DNA from: Ehretia macrophylla
Lineage: Eukaryota > Streptophyta > Magnoliopsida > Boraginales > Ehretiaceae
Direction of reading: 5' to 3'
Assembly (NCBI GenBank): GCA_037974665.1
Contig: CM075769.1
Span: 22,160,139 to 22,224,138 of the forward strand
DNA length: 64,000 nucleotides
Shown: positions 1-12,240 of the stretch, one piece after another
How positions within the stretch are numbered: position 1 is the stretch's first letter
How the letters are laid out: each line of letters begins with the position of its first letter
Notes under the pieces: model-generated
Seen by the model: only the letters and a program-made list of their open reading frames with translations
What the model was told of the DNA's origin: nothing
The model's database searches: none
Translations under genes and position numbers: made by a program

Positions 1-772
1 CCGATTGAAACCCCAATAGCCAAGTCTACCAAGAAGTGCCAACATAAGTTTCCAAAGAATACCCAATAAGAAAACCAAAGAATACTCCAAAGAACAACCA
101 AATAGAACCCCAAAAGAAAGCTACTCTTTTACAACTGTTAAGTACAGATGGGGACCTTAGAGATTCGCCAATAACCGAGCTCCAAAAGCAAACACCAACT
201 CCCAAATAAAGGATAGTCAAAAACTGCTCATTCCCATCAATCCATATAACTTGGAGGGCCTGCTACTAACCACTTCTCTTCAGGGGAGGAATAAGTCTTT
301 CTTACCATTTCAACAGGACATGGATGAATGCCAAGATATCACATTTATACATATATGCCTTAATCTATTATGCAAGCATGTTTGTAAAACAATTTATAAA
401 ACAGTTTATTCAACAAAGTCACTCAAGCGCGACAATCAAGTGAAGCACAACATAATCAATTCAAATCACGGCATAACCAATTCAAGACATTCCAATACAC
501 ACATTACAAGCAATAATTCAAGCAATTAACAATTCACGAGGTCGATTCGATTCACAAGGTCGATTCAATGCAACTTCACTTCACTTTGCACACATTTAGC
601 ACATAACACACAACTATATCACATAGGTGCACACATTCAGGTCAAGACACACAATCTTACATACAGGCACACACTTTCAAGACACACTTAACAAGCACAC
701 ATTCAAGGATCACTACCCACCAAACCGAGGACCCTGTCCTGGCTTATGAGCTAAAAAAGCTTTGATACCACT
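1..772 (-). other. Leader of gypsy element E1 (non-coding)
   Basis: This is the region just inside the 5' LTR of a minus-strand gypsy element, between the primer-binding site (759-770) and a gag gene that would lie left of the window. It is A/C-rich and holds many short CACAT/ACACA runs (about 590-700), as do the leaders of G1 and NA. A short direct repeat of about 17 bp containing GGTCGATTC lies near 538-570. I see no gag motif. The small open frames here look like chance. Assignment rests on position beside the PBS and LTR. Confidence 0.65.
759..770 (-). promoter_or_regulatory. Primer-binding site of E1
   Basis: On the minus strand this reads TGGTATCAAAGC, complementary to the 3' end of initiator tRNA-Met apart from one base against the usual TGGTATCAGAGC. 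It sits two bases inside the LTR end at 773. It fixes the orientation of E1 (minus) and shows that the adjoining LTR is the 5' LTR. Confidence 0.85.
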
Positions 773-1305
773 TGTAACACCCCGATCCCTCTCGAGACTA
801 GAAGTTCTATTAATCAATCTAATCGCAACCCAATTCCAAACCCGGGCATAAAATTTAGGGAAAGGCGGACGGAGTCTCCCCTGTTTCTAGGCAAAATGCA
901 AACCCGCGACAGCATATAAGTGGACTAGTACCGTGTCCAACCATTCACAATTCTCAAGGCCATCCGAGCCTCGGTTCTCAACAATTAAACATAACAAGTA
1001 TATATACATTTCCAGTTTAAAAACTATCCTATCTCTTCTCATCTTTGACAAGTACATTCATGCTTGGCAATTAAACTATACTAACCTATTGCATAAAATA
1101 GACTATCATACCATTCTAATAAACCTAGTTAAGTTAATTACATAACTTTTAACACTAAATACATACAATACATGAAAACATACATCTTTGCATCTTTCTA
1201 CAACTCAGCCACATAACACGCAAGACAATTCTTCAAGCACGATCTTTCACGTAACCACGAACTTTCCATCTAACATGGCATTTCCTGAAATGTGGTGGTG
1301 TGGCG

Positions 1306-1330
1306 TGAGTGTACACAACACGTATACTCA
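1306..1330 (-). other. LTR hairpin (E1)
   Basis: Arms TGAGTGTAC (1306-1314) and GTATACTCA (1322-1330) form a 9-bp stem with one non-Watson-Crick pair around a 7-nt loop. It lies next to CAGTGAGG, like the hairpins in the other gypsy LTRs. Confidence 0.6.
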
Positions 1331-2243
1331 GTGAGGGCGGAACAGATATCGAGGTGGAGAGAAAGAAGATCGTGCAATGCAAATAAGACAATTAAACAAT
1401 ATAACCGACAAGTAAAGCAATCAATATAAACAATCAATACAATAAACAATTAATAAAAGCATTAACACAACCATTCAAAGCTATACCACACTTTGAAGGC
1501 TATGGTTCACTCATATGAGCAATGTACTGTTTCACGAGCGATACATCAATCTCGAACTTGATGTTGACAATGATGACAATAAGCGCACAACCACCTTATA
1601 ACATCCACTGGGTGTACTCCGGAAGTACCCCGACACATCTACGACCCAAATCACCTAGGGCGGTATCCCTAGCGAGAATGGGAATAGGACACGGAGCTAG
1701 AGCAAACCAACCCTGGCAGCCCGAGACTGCCCAGAGAGGCCCATCACTCACGCGCCTGACACTATGCAATGTAATACGAGATACAAGCAATAAACGAGCG
1801 ATAGCACAAAAGTGCAGATTAATATCAACATTCAATACATCAAGCACTTACAATCAATAATAGCAATCAATTAACTTTTCAAGCATGATTATCACTAACA
1901 TCAATAATAACATCAATCAAACAAGTAATAGCAGTTCAAACACGAAAACGACAAATATCACTATTCAATCTTTATCTTCCAAAGGCAATTACGAGCAAAC
2001 GAATTACAGGATTAGAAAACCGATTTCACTACATTCACTTAGGTACTACAAGTCACGTTTTTATATCACGAAACTTCACTTTCCCAACCGAAGTCCGGAA
2101 GTCCACCTATTGCGTTTGAACTACAACTATACTAACCGGTCGCTCAATCAATTCCACAACAGCGCCAAAAGTGCTTCCATGCCCTCAATAGCAAAACCCC
2201 AACTCAATTCGAGCACGGTCAACACTCGGTCAAACGGCCCCTT

Positions 2244-4737
2244 TGTAACGCCCCCATCCCTCACGAGACCGGAGGCTTTAATAACCATGCTATTCTCAAC
2301 CCAATACCAAACCCAGTCACAAAATTTTAGGGGAAAAACGGACAGAGTTTCCCCTGTACTATGGACATTCTGAAAACCTGTAAATTCTCAAATAAGGTAA
2401 CTACAAGGTAAACAAACTTTTCATGGCTAAATATTTAAAGATTCACGGCCATCCGAGCCTTGAAGCAAACAACAGTTCCAAAACCACACAAGCATGCAAG
2501 TAACTTGTTTATAATATAGTCTAATAACCATGCCATTCTAGGATAACATTAAAACATACTTAGAGATAAAACATTCTACACTAAGCCATTCACTCCCAAG
2601 CATGCAAAGCAACTAGAAATAGAAATATAAGTTATTACAAGCCATAGAATTACCACTGCTACTACATTATCAGACTTCTAGCTTACATATTACTCAAATA
2701 CATACATGAGCTTTAAGGCCCCAAAATAGATTATACATAGGACAACAAATTCTTCACATAGCAACCAGAAAGCACATCCACCTTAGACAAATATCACACA
2801 GCAGCTAAGGCAACTCCACCAACTGTGCCACCTGAAACATGTTAGCGAGGTATGAGCAACCACTGTTGCCCAGTGAGGGATATAGTCCCGGGGCGTGCAA
2901 TGCAACAGATAATACAGTTATACAACAATATCACTTAGACAATTTAAGAAACAATGATAACTTAGATAACCACACATTTAAAAGGATACATTTCACATAA
3001 TCCCCTATACACCAATCTTCACTGGTCTTCATTCACGATCCACGAACCACGAGCACGATCACGATAAGCCGGCATAACCCCAAACACTCCAGTGGGTGTA
3101 CTCCGGATGTACCCCGATAATCCTACGACCCAACATCCCCTGGCAATCTCTGGACCAGGCGAATGAGGGACTAGGGTACGGAGTTTGAATATCCACCGGC
3201 AAGCCCTCTGCCGCCCAGCCGATACTCAACACATCCGCCCCTGACACTATGGTTGCGCAACCACGATGCAATGCACTTAAAAATGACAAATTAATAGCAA
3301 TAATATAAGCATTAACACATATGAGGATCAACAAAGTAGGTTGACATCGAGGCAATTAGCATAGAAGCTAATAAGCAGTTTACAAAGGAACATATACAAA
3401 ATAAGCATAGAATCATACCAAAGGCTCCAAATCGACTTGAAACCACATATAAACACTTAAGGAGTCATGCCATGGGTTTAGAAGTGTGAGTCAACCGAAA
3501 TTGCACCTAAACCCCTTTGTTTTTCAAACTATTTCTCTTCCAAACCAAGGTTAATGATTCCATTTTCAAAGGAAGCTCTCCCAACCTTCTAACTAACCCT
3601 CAAGGTACCCTCTCAACCCTCTAACTCATTCAAATGGCTGCGATTACCCCGAAAGCCCCAAATTCCCTCTTATGGCTTTAAACTACACATACAATATCCG
3701 GGCTTCAAACAAAGGATATCAAGGCTTCTATAGCACCTAGGTAGCCTAAGGATACTAGAATTGAAGCCCGAATTCACCCGGATTCGCATTAACCCCGAAA
3801 GCCCCAAATTAAAGTCGACTATTTTACATTTTTAGCGATTTAAGGACAATGCAAGTGCACGGGGCTATTAGATTACCTTCACTAGAACCTAAGGCATCTA
3901 TTAGAAGCCTTTAATCAAGCTAATTCGAGCAATTACGCAAAACCCTATAAAAATGTCACTATTCACCCTAAAAATCAAACTAACGATTCTAACCGTTTAA
4001 ATTGCGAAACGATGGCTCAAATATGTTCTCTAGCACTCATATACAAGGTATAATAGCATAGATAATCAATACAATAGCATTTGGACACATTTTCAACAAA
4101 TCAAGAAAATAGCAACTATTTTAAAATGCGAAAATAAGCCGTGAAATCCCTCACCAATGCGCGTAGAAGCTCCTAGGAGGCTAGTAGACACCCTAAACCA
4201 CTTGCACCTAGCTTGGCTTGGCTTGGAATGAGGATTTGTTGAGCAAAAAAACTCTATTTCTTCTCCAATGCAATTCTCGGATTTGCTACAGTGTTTTCAG
4301 CATGCTCTCTTCTTTTTTTTGTTTTGTTTTGCTAAGTTATGAGCTAATGTGTGTGTTGTGTGAGTTATATATTAAATGGGGCTAAGTTGCTTGCTTAAAT
4401 GGTTCACTAAATGCGCTTAGTTAGCTTAAAACGAGCCTAGATAGTAAAATGAATGCTAGCTAATTCATTCCCTAAGTTATGTTACGTAACACTATTCATT
4501 CAACTACAAAAATTATTTTCTAAACGAGCTCTCCTATCGCCTCTAGCTCAATTGCACATTTTTCCCACTACTTTTACAATTAATATGATTTAATAAAAAT
4601 GCTAATTAACCAATAGAATGCAGTTTAAAAACAGAGTGAATAGTAATTTAAGAAGACAATTAATAAGGCATAGAAAGAGGTGCGCAAATAAAGGATGCAA
4701 TAGTAATTGAATGTATGGCTAAATCTCGGACGTCACA
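2244..4737 (-). mobile_element. Solo gypsy LTR S1 nested in the E1 LTR
   Basis: A 2494-bp LTR runs from TGTAACGCCCCCATCC to GGACGTCACA. It is flanked by a perfect 5-bp duplication CCCTT (2239-2243 and 4738-4742), so it is a complete insertion. There is no internal region, as expected after recombination between two LTRs. It is a diverged relative of the LTR it landed in. Sense landmarks: a TATA-like TAATATATAAC near 4360-4372, GTGAGGG from 4154, a hairpin at 2853-2872, a CAG acceptor-like site at 2832-2834 and the palindrome GGTTGCGCAACC at 3251-3262. No coding capacity. Confidence 0.9.
2853..2872 (-). other. LTR hairpin (S1)
   Basis: Arms TGAGCAAC (2853-2860) and GTTGCCCA (2865-2872) pair over 8 positions, with G-U at position 3 in the sense RNA. 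A 4-nt loop separates them. It is followed by GTGAGGGA, as in the sister LTRs. Confidence 0.6.
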
Positions 4738-6195
4738 CCCTTTACGTTTCTTTGTCTAATTTCCAATTTTAACAAAGGCCGGTCCGTTTTTATTGCACAT
4801 TTTATCTTTCTATCATTAATGGCACCTATCCAAATCAAGAAATCGCAATTCGGATCAAAAATTCAAAAATCTAGGATTTTACTATTCAAAAACACTATTC
4901 ATTATTCTTCCCCAATTTCAATTTGCGTTTCTAGCCGTAAAAATCGCTAAATAACTAACAAGCAATGCTCTACGGACCCTAAGGAAGTTATTCCAAGCAA
5001 TAACAGGCATTATAACGCAATAAATATGAAATCTAAAAAATTGAATCAAAAATCAAATTCAAATAAAAATGCACAAAAATATGAAAACCCTCACAAAGAT
5101 TGAAGACCAAGACCCGCAAGGACCCGAGCCACGATCCTCGTCCGATTCCACGCAAGATTTTGGCTTAAAAATGCAAAATCAATTTTTTTTTCTTTTTCCT
5201 TGAACTTTCGGCCATGGGGGGACTTGGGGGGAATTTAGGGAATTGTTTTTGAGTTGATTTTGGATTATTTTGCTTATTTAAAAGTTAACAAAGGCTCAAG
5301 GGCATTTTGGTTATTTAGCAAAGTCAAAATCCTAATTTAACGTGGTCAAATAAGCTATTTTGATGACATTTATTCTATTCCTAGTTAAAACAATGAAATT
5401 AAATGAAAAACAACTAAAACTAACTCAATTAAGCTAAAAACACTATTCACTAAATTCGAAAATATTTCTCTAACTCTCATTTTTTATGCACTACGATCAA
5501 ACGGTCAATAAACGATCACTATTAGAATGATAAAAAATTTCTTTAAAATATAATTTTTGAAAAGTAATTTAGTTTAAAATTCACTCTGACTCGGAGTTAC
5601 TTTTCTCATTTAATTGAAAATAAAGTAAATAAGTATAATAAAGCAAAACCGAGTAATTAAATGCAAGAAAATAAAACCGATTATTAAAATAATCAAAATA
5701 ATCAATATTCATTTAAAAATAAATAATTTAACTATTTCTAGAATATTTTAAAGAATCATGAAATTAATGTTAAGATACAAATGAATAAGTTAATATAAAC
5801 ACGTAATCAAATGCAATTGAATACTAACATTTGAGATGACACTTAATTAAATACAAGAGAATAAATCCAATTACTATAAATAATAGAAATAGGTAATAAT
5901 CTTTTAATTAATCAATTTAAAAATTATTTTAATATTTTTAAAAGAAATATCAAAATAATACTTTAAATAAATAGGTTAAGTAAAATAATCAATTAGTTAA
6001 ATACAAGGAAATGAAACCGAGTATTAAATATAATAACATAGTTAATACTTATTTAAAATAATTAATCCAAGTATTAGTTGAATACTTTTAAAAGAAACAT
6101 GAAAATAGTGCGTAATGGATGATTTAACTAATTAAAGACTTAATTAAATGCAGTCAAATGCTATTAAATGCATGCCGGGTTCGGGGTATCACACC

Positions 6196-6721
6196 TTTCA
6201 CATTGAACACTCACATCCAGGACCATACTACACTCTCCCAATTATTAAAGCTTTAGACATTTCATCAAAGAATGAAAAGAATTTATTGGTGATCCTTAAT
6301 GACCAATACAGGGCCATTGGGTGGTAAGTTCGGGAGAAGGACATTCTACCATCTGAAGAGACACAAATGAGGCTTACCCCAAATATAAGTGATATGATTC
6401 ATAGGGAGGTGAGTAAATTATGTAATTCATATGTTAAAGATCTCATATCATGAGGTTCTTGGTTTACCCTAGTAAAGGTAGGACCCAACAAATTAAGAAG
6501 CTTAATAGTCTTTCATAGGACTGAAGAGTTCATACATTTGCACATTATCATAGAAGGTGAGTTAGCACCTCATCGAGGCATGACTCAAAAGGATCATTGG
6601 ATGTACAAAGTGAAGCTTTTTACTCTGAAAGATCCTTTTCTTTTCTACAAAATGAATGATTTAATAATCCGACTGTATGAACCAAAGAACTTTAAGAGTA
6701 TTTTTCTCTAACACTAATGCC
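6196..6721 (+). pseudogene. Athila-like gypsy pol relic (RT start joined to RNase H/integrase linker)
   Basis: Plus-strand translation gives short pieces typical of Athila/Tat gypsy pol. From 6196 there is a TLPII...LLVILNDQYRAIGW segment, the stretch that precedes RT. It is followed, after stops, by MRLTPNISDMIHREVSKL, the start of RT. From about 6560 the text changes to a GELAPH...DPFLFYKMNDLIIR segment. That matches the piece before the integrase zinc finger in this lineage. Catalytic RT and RNase H motifs between them are missing, so a deletion of more than 1 kb joins the two. Stops include TAA after RAIGW and TGA after VKDLIS. The E1 LTR abuts its left end. Lineage assignment is from remembered family motifs. 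Confidence 0.65.
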
Positions 6722-7206
6722 TGGACGAGGGCGTAAAACTCAGCGCTTCTAGGAGGTAACCTAGGTTATTTGTTTTAGTTTGCTTTAGTCTCTCCTAGTA
6801 TGTCTTATTTGAATTATGTTTTTAGTTAAGAAATAAAGTGGATGAAGATTTTGAGTCTTTGTGTTTGCTTCTTTCTCTTTCATGCGCTTATTTGTCTTTA
6901 TGATATGCTTTCACTTGTTTTTGGGATTTTTACGTGGCAAGGTTCTTTGTTTTGTTGGTTTTTATATGCTTACATTGTTGTGTTACTTTGTATTGACACT
7001 TACTTATGAGGTTTGATGTAACGTCAATCCAGTCTGCCCTCACAATGCTACATGACTTTGTATCATTTCCCAAATGTAGATGTTGTCTAATTCACACATT
7101 ATCTACCAGGTTGTCTCTTTCTATACTCTTTTACCCATCTCACATATCCTCAATGTGCTTTGAGTTTATTTGTTTGAGGGCAAACAAAGTGTAGGTTTGG
7201 GGGGTG
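6722..7206 (+). other. 3' untranslated region and purine tract of the Athila-like relic
   Basis: This is a T-rich non-coding stretch after the relic pol. It ends with GAGGGCAAACAAAGTGTAGG and then TTTGGGGGG (7177-7204). Such a tract, with G-runs directly before the LTR, is characteristic of Athila-type elements. A 3' LTR would be expected to start close to 7205. The open frame at 7006-7194 shows no family resemblance. Confidence 0.5.
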
Positions 7207-8884
7207 CAGGGTACATTATTTGTTCAATATTTTTTTTTGAGTAAGCTATGTCGAGCATATTACTTGTGTCATCATGGGGGTTGTCTTGTAAAGTTCACTG
7301 GCATGTAGGAGATGATTGGAATATTTTGGAAACTGTTTTTTTAGCGTACCTTATACAGTAAAAATCCTCATAGGGGGCGTGCTAGATAAAGGTTTGACAT
7401 GTTTGACTTTGTTAGTAAGCTGTGCTGCTCTTATTTACTCTTGATTGATTAGATGTTAATGTGGAGAATTGAAATAAATATGGCCCTCATATGATTGGTC
7501 CTTATGACTGCGCCTAGAGGCTTGGATCTTGTTATGGAGAAAATAGAGAAATTTATATGGTTGAAAAACTCATGTAAATCTGAGGGGCACTCTTCACCTA
7601 GTGCCCTAAGCCTTAAGTGGCTGGGAGTCACTGATTAAAAGCTTGCTACATAGGGGAGACTCGAGCATTTCATTATATGTGCATTTATTTATTTTAAACA
7701 TTATTTGATAGTATTATGTGTTAATTGTGTGTTTATCTATTTTTAATACATCATATTTGCATTTAAATTGCATTTTTACACATTAATTTAGTCTTATTTA
7801 ATTAGTCTACTAAATTTGACTTAGTCTTACTTATATATATGTATATACATACATAAATACATATTAGCATACAAAATAAGATATAATAATGTTTAATATG
7901 CCAACTTTGACTATTTGACTTTGTATATTTAGCTTATTTGACTTCTTGACCTATACATACATTATATACTACTTATATACAATATATTATCATTACAAAA
8001 CAAATCAAAAGCTAGAACAAAAGCTCAAGGGTCAGCCATAGAAGAAAAAAAGGGAAAAAAATAGAAAAGCTAGGTTTTGATCATTTTTGAAGGTGAATCT
8101 TTCATTTCAAAGCCAAATAAAGTGGAATTAGCTCAAAGATTGTTCTCCATACCTTGTTCTTGCCATATCTAGTCTTTTCCAATAATTTTAAGGTGAGGGT
8201 TTCAAGTTCTTGCATGTGTATGCCTACTTTGATCCATAGAAATGCTATATAATTGTGTTATAAATGTTTATAGAGATGAATATATGTTGTAGTAGTGATT
8301 TGAGAACTATATATATGCATATGAACTTGTTGGAGGCAAAATAGTTGAAAATAAGCCAACTTGGTTAGTTGAATGTTGAGAAATTGAGTTAGCTTTGATG
8401 TTTATGATTATATATATGTGATTGGTTTATGATTTAATGGCTTTGGTGTGAATTTGGTGAATTTAGGGGTTTATTTTGATGATTTTCTTAAAATTCCAAC
8501 ATTGGTGCATATTTTGAGATTGACATGTTTGGCTTGTTTAATGCTTGGTTTTGTTGTTACAAAGGGTTCATAATGCATGGTAGATTGTTTCTATATTGAT
8601 TGTGTTGAGGTTATGTGTTGTAGAGATGCATAGGTTGGTTAAATGTTGTTGAAAAGTTGGAGTTATTTTGTAGAGATCATGTTCTTCTAAGGTTTAATTG
8701 GTGTTAATGTGTTAAGGTCATGTTTTTATGAGCTTAGATGATGTTAATGTGTTGTAGAGACCATGTTCATTGTAGTTAAATGTTGGTATTAATGTGTTGG
8801 ATATATGTTTAATGAAGTTTAGTTGAGTTAATAGATGTGTTGTTGAGTAGTGGATGTGTTGTTGATTAATGTATGTGTTATGAA
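7207..8884 (+). mobile_element. Old LTR-like remnant R-LTR, part 1 of 3
   Basis: This is non-coding, T-rich sequence. From about 7677 it resembles the U3 start of the gypsy LTRs here (TGTGCATTTATTT and AT-rich repeats). AAGGTGAGGG at 8191-8199 matches the donor-like site of the other gypsy LTRs. It is cut at 8884 by Cop-1. The pieces at 38661-38800 and 57762-58304 continue it. Adding the three gives a donor-to-acceptor distance of about 1.14 kb, inside the range of the intact LTRs. The true left boundary is unclear and could lie anywhere from 7205 to about 7680. Confidence 0.5.
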
Positions 8885-10871
8885 TATTAAAGATATGCCC
8901 TAATGCTATATAGTTGGATGTCCTATATAGGGCATTTTGGTGTAAATCAAAATGGCATATTATATGGACATTCATATTCTCCGATCTAAATATATGAGTG
9001 CGTCCTTAATGTTTTTCAGAGAAGAAATATATTCTTAAAAGTCTTGAGAATACAATGACATATTTCTTCAATATGATAAACATTTAAAAGCATTCATAAC
9101 CCTTAGATTATTTGACCGGGACTAGAATAATCAAGTATGGGTTATCATATGTAGTTACCTTTGATTAACATAGAGATGTTAATGATAAAGGATGGCCAGC
9201 CTTGTGCTATAACGACATAGGGATGCGATTAACTTACATATGAATGATCGTTAATGGAATAGATCATTGAATGTAACCAGGATAATAAACTACACGACTT
9301 AGGATTAATAGTTTATTATCAGTTGCAAATTGTGCAAATTAATTCTTTAACTTGAGAAATTACGGCTGTCGGATATATTAGGGGTTGAATTTAGCGTTTG
9401 GACAAAACTCGCCTTAATCAAGGTGGGAAACGGCCTCTCACAGTTTAGTCTTGTGATATAGAGATCGGCAGGTAATTGTCAAGATAGGATCTATTAACCT
9501 CCGACGTGAGCTGATGTCCTATGTAATCTAGTGTCGGTTGTTTGAAATGAGAAATCCTCGGCCGGGGTAGTTGAATGATGGAAAGGTTTTTTTCCGTGGG
9601 TGTCATCTCTCATTCCACCGAATTAGATTTATGCATAGAATTGAATTAGTGGACTTAATCGAATCATGATCCTCATTTTATTGGGACACTTTTAATGGAA
9701 GGATCGGATTGCACGCTAATTTGCGACTATAAATAGGTTCGTAAGAGTTGGACTTCATTACTGTATATATTGTCATGATACGTTTGTTGCTAGCGCGTCA
9801 CTCATGAACATAGGGTATTCCGGTAAATGACGGAGACATTTTTGGAATAGATTAAAAGTGTTTAATGATCCCTTATCGCTTTACGGTCATGAACCTAAAA
9901 AGTCACACACTTAAGGGTATCGTGAATAAGGCAAATTATGAGCTAGGTATTGAGTTGGAAATACTTTAAAGTGTTAACGATGTCATTTTGGACATTAATA
10001 GTTAAATGGGCCAAAAGTATAATTATGGAAAGTTTTGGGGCCAAAGTATAAATAAAGAAAGTTCATATTTACAATTAATTATTCTTATGGGGATTGAGAA
10101 TAAATAATTGAAAGATGTGCATGTTTGACACATGACACAAGCTTGGAAAATCCAAAAGATGACACTTGGCAAATGGAAGATATTATAAAAATAAGATTCT
10201 TCTATCTCTTGCCACTTGTCATACATGTAAAATAAAGAAACTTTGTCTTCATCTTGCATGCACACTTGGCCGCCTATTGTATAAGCCAAGGGACACTTGG
10301 CATCATCTTGGTTTTAACAAGATTTGATCTTTGAAACTTGGCATGATCTTGATCAAATTTTGTATCATTCTTTTTCCTCTAGCTTTTTGGCTGACCTATA
10401 TACACATGCAAGCTTAAGTTTTTCTTTTCTTTCACTTGGTGGTTCGACCTTAGCGAGGAAAAAATAGAAGACTTTCGCTTTATATTCATTAACACATATA
10501 CTCAAGCTCTTGAACATTAACTAAAGCTAGCACTTTCAATTAGTGGTCTTGTTATTTTTGGATACCCGTGGACCGACTAGGACCTTTGCACGTGTGGAGG
10601 AGGTTTGTCGAAGCCAAGATCTTCTTTTGGTGCATTTCCGTGTTCTCTACGTGAAGTATATTGAGTATATCTTTTGAATCATGTATATGTATATATTTGT
10701 ATATACTTTTATATATAGTTAAAATGTACAAGTTTATGGACTTATCATCGAAAGATATAAAAATACAATCGTCTATTGTGCGAAATTTTAAAAGTCTATA
10801 GCTTCCATTGCGCATTCACATATTGTTATTTACACGTATCTCAAGACGATCCCGTTGTGCTCCCGCTTTCA
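8885..10871 (+). repeat. 5' LTR of Cop-1
   Basis: The 1987-bp repeat starts TATTAAAGATATGCCC (the usual TG has become TA) and ends CTCCCGCTTTCA. It matches 36654-38660 along its length and, inverted, the LTRs of Cop-2. No coding capacity. Confidence 0.93.
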
Positions 10872-10873
10872 AG

Positions 10874-10886
10874 TGGTATCAGAGCC
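10874..10886 (+). promoter_or_regulatory. Primer-binding site of Cop-1
   Basis: TGGTATCAGAGCC, complementary to the 3' end of initiator tRNA-Met, begins two bases after the 5' LTR. This is the standard plant copia PBS. Confidence 0.93.
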
Positions 10887-12240
10887 ACGGTCTCAAAAGT
10901 CCATAATATGTACATTTAAGGTTGGATCTAATCTATAAATGGCCTTTGACACGTATTCATGAAAGATATGAGTTGATTCCATCCCGCATGGAAAGATTGA
11001 CTTTGATTGGAGCGAGCCAAAAGTTTTCTATGACATGACCGAATGGTCCTTTTATGGAGATCTCGGTTTATGTGTCATATTGAGATTATATGGCTTGTGA
11101 AGTTGGTTGGTGTTGGAATGCTTGGTTGATGTATGAGTCAATTCTCTTTCATGCTTGTTGTCAGAACATTGTTTAAAGATTTGATGGACTATATATATAT
11201 ATATATATATATTGTATCTTTTGTATATGATGCGTAAAGATAATTGTTGGATGGTTTCTTTAGCTTGGATTATTTATGTAATATGTTTAATCTAGCTACT
11301 CTCTGCATAAATGGTGAATTTGATGATGGACTAAGTGGATACTCGTTTTGTAATTGAGACATAAGTCTCATTTTATTTTTCTTGCCTTTGAGAGAAATTT
11401 TGTAGTAAGGACTATTTTGTAAATTCTCAAGAAGACATGCAAGAAGGATACCGGATGAATCCAAAGGAGTTGAAGATCCTGAAGACATTAGATGTGTTTT
11501 AAGATAGTTTTTTCTTTCATTCTTATTCCAAGTCCATGATCCACTATCTATGCCTATGACATGCATTATATTTTATATGCTTGTTGCTTATATTCAGTAA
11601 TGTCTGCATGATGAGATCTCAAACAAAAACTCCCAATGTGCATACCAATATTAGATCAGTAAAATATGTTTTACTATAGTCCTCCACCATCCTAGGACTT
11701 AACGAACTTAAAGCAATCATATCCGGTCTTACCTAAAGGTAGAGGGATATAATTCGTAATAAGTTTAATTAAGTCGCTAGTTGAACATAGTGATGTAGTT
11801 ATCTTCCAAAATCAAATGACCAACATAGCCACAAAGGTTTGAGGTCAATAGATTCAATTTGTCGGATAACTAAGAGATGGCGGGTCTAATCTAACTAGAT
11901 CACTTAATCAACATAGCCACAAAAGTTTGAGACCAATGTGATTTTAGGACTGGAAATGACCATAGCCTATTTTGTGAAATAGACAACAAAGTGTTATTGA
12001 CTCTTAATGATTATATTTCAACCTAGCCACAAATGTTTGAGGTATACAAATTATTAAGAGAATTTGGTCACCCATTAATGAATCTTAACAAATTCACGTT
12101 TCTCATTATGGGAGTATGAGACTCAATAAAGTTAGTGGGAGATACTATTTATTTAAAGATTATACTTAAATAGTTATGCATTTTCACATCAACTAGCAGT
12201 CTTACTTTCTGTATTACTTATTTCCTACAGTCTATTTATA
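10887..12240 (+). other. 5' leader of Cop-1 with triple repeat
   Basis: A 1.35-kb non-coding leader lies between the PBS and the gag ATG. An (AT)n run sits at about 11189-11213. Three copies of a motif close to CATAGCCACAAAGGTTTGAG start at 11821, 11909 and 12019 (spacings 88 and 110). The same triplet and spacings occur in the leaders of Cop-i and Cop-2. No long open frame. Confidence 0.85.
11821..12041 (+). repeat. Triple leader motif (Cop-1)
   Basis: Three ~22-nt copies lie at 11821-11843, 11909-11931 and 12019-12041, each with the core TAGCCACAAA. The intervening text is not repeated. Spacing is the same as in the other two copia leaders. Confidence 0.9.

Larger units (their letters stand above)
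773..6193 (-). mobile_element. 5' LTR of gypsy element E1, split by a nested solo LTR
   Basis: On the plus strand the LTR begins TGTAACACCCCGATCC and ends GGGGTATCACA, so in sense (minus) it runs TGTGATACC to GTTACA. Without the nested S1 insertion (2244-4737 plus its duplicated target) it is about 2.9 kb. It has no coding capacity. It shares with the other gypsy LTRs a donor-like GTGAGGG (sense, 5094 down), a TGAG hairpin at 1306-1330, an acceptor-like CAG at 1285-1287 and a GC-rich block near 1610-1775. The rest of the element lies left of the window. Confidence 0.85.

Noticed and set aside
251-529. 92-codon open frame
   Set aside because: Lies in the E1 leader, has Asn/Ser/His-rich low-complexity text and no family resemblance.
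3059-3355. 98-codon minus-strand frame in S1 LTR, with similar frames in E1, S3 and G1 LTRs
   Set aside because: They follow the conserved GC-rich LTR block, but frame and length are not conserved between families; an RNA or DNA constraint explains them better than a protein.
10874-10890. tRNA-like sequence
   Set aside because: Only the 12-13-nt primer-binding complement is present here and at the other PBS sites; no tRNA cloverleaf.
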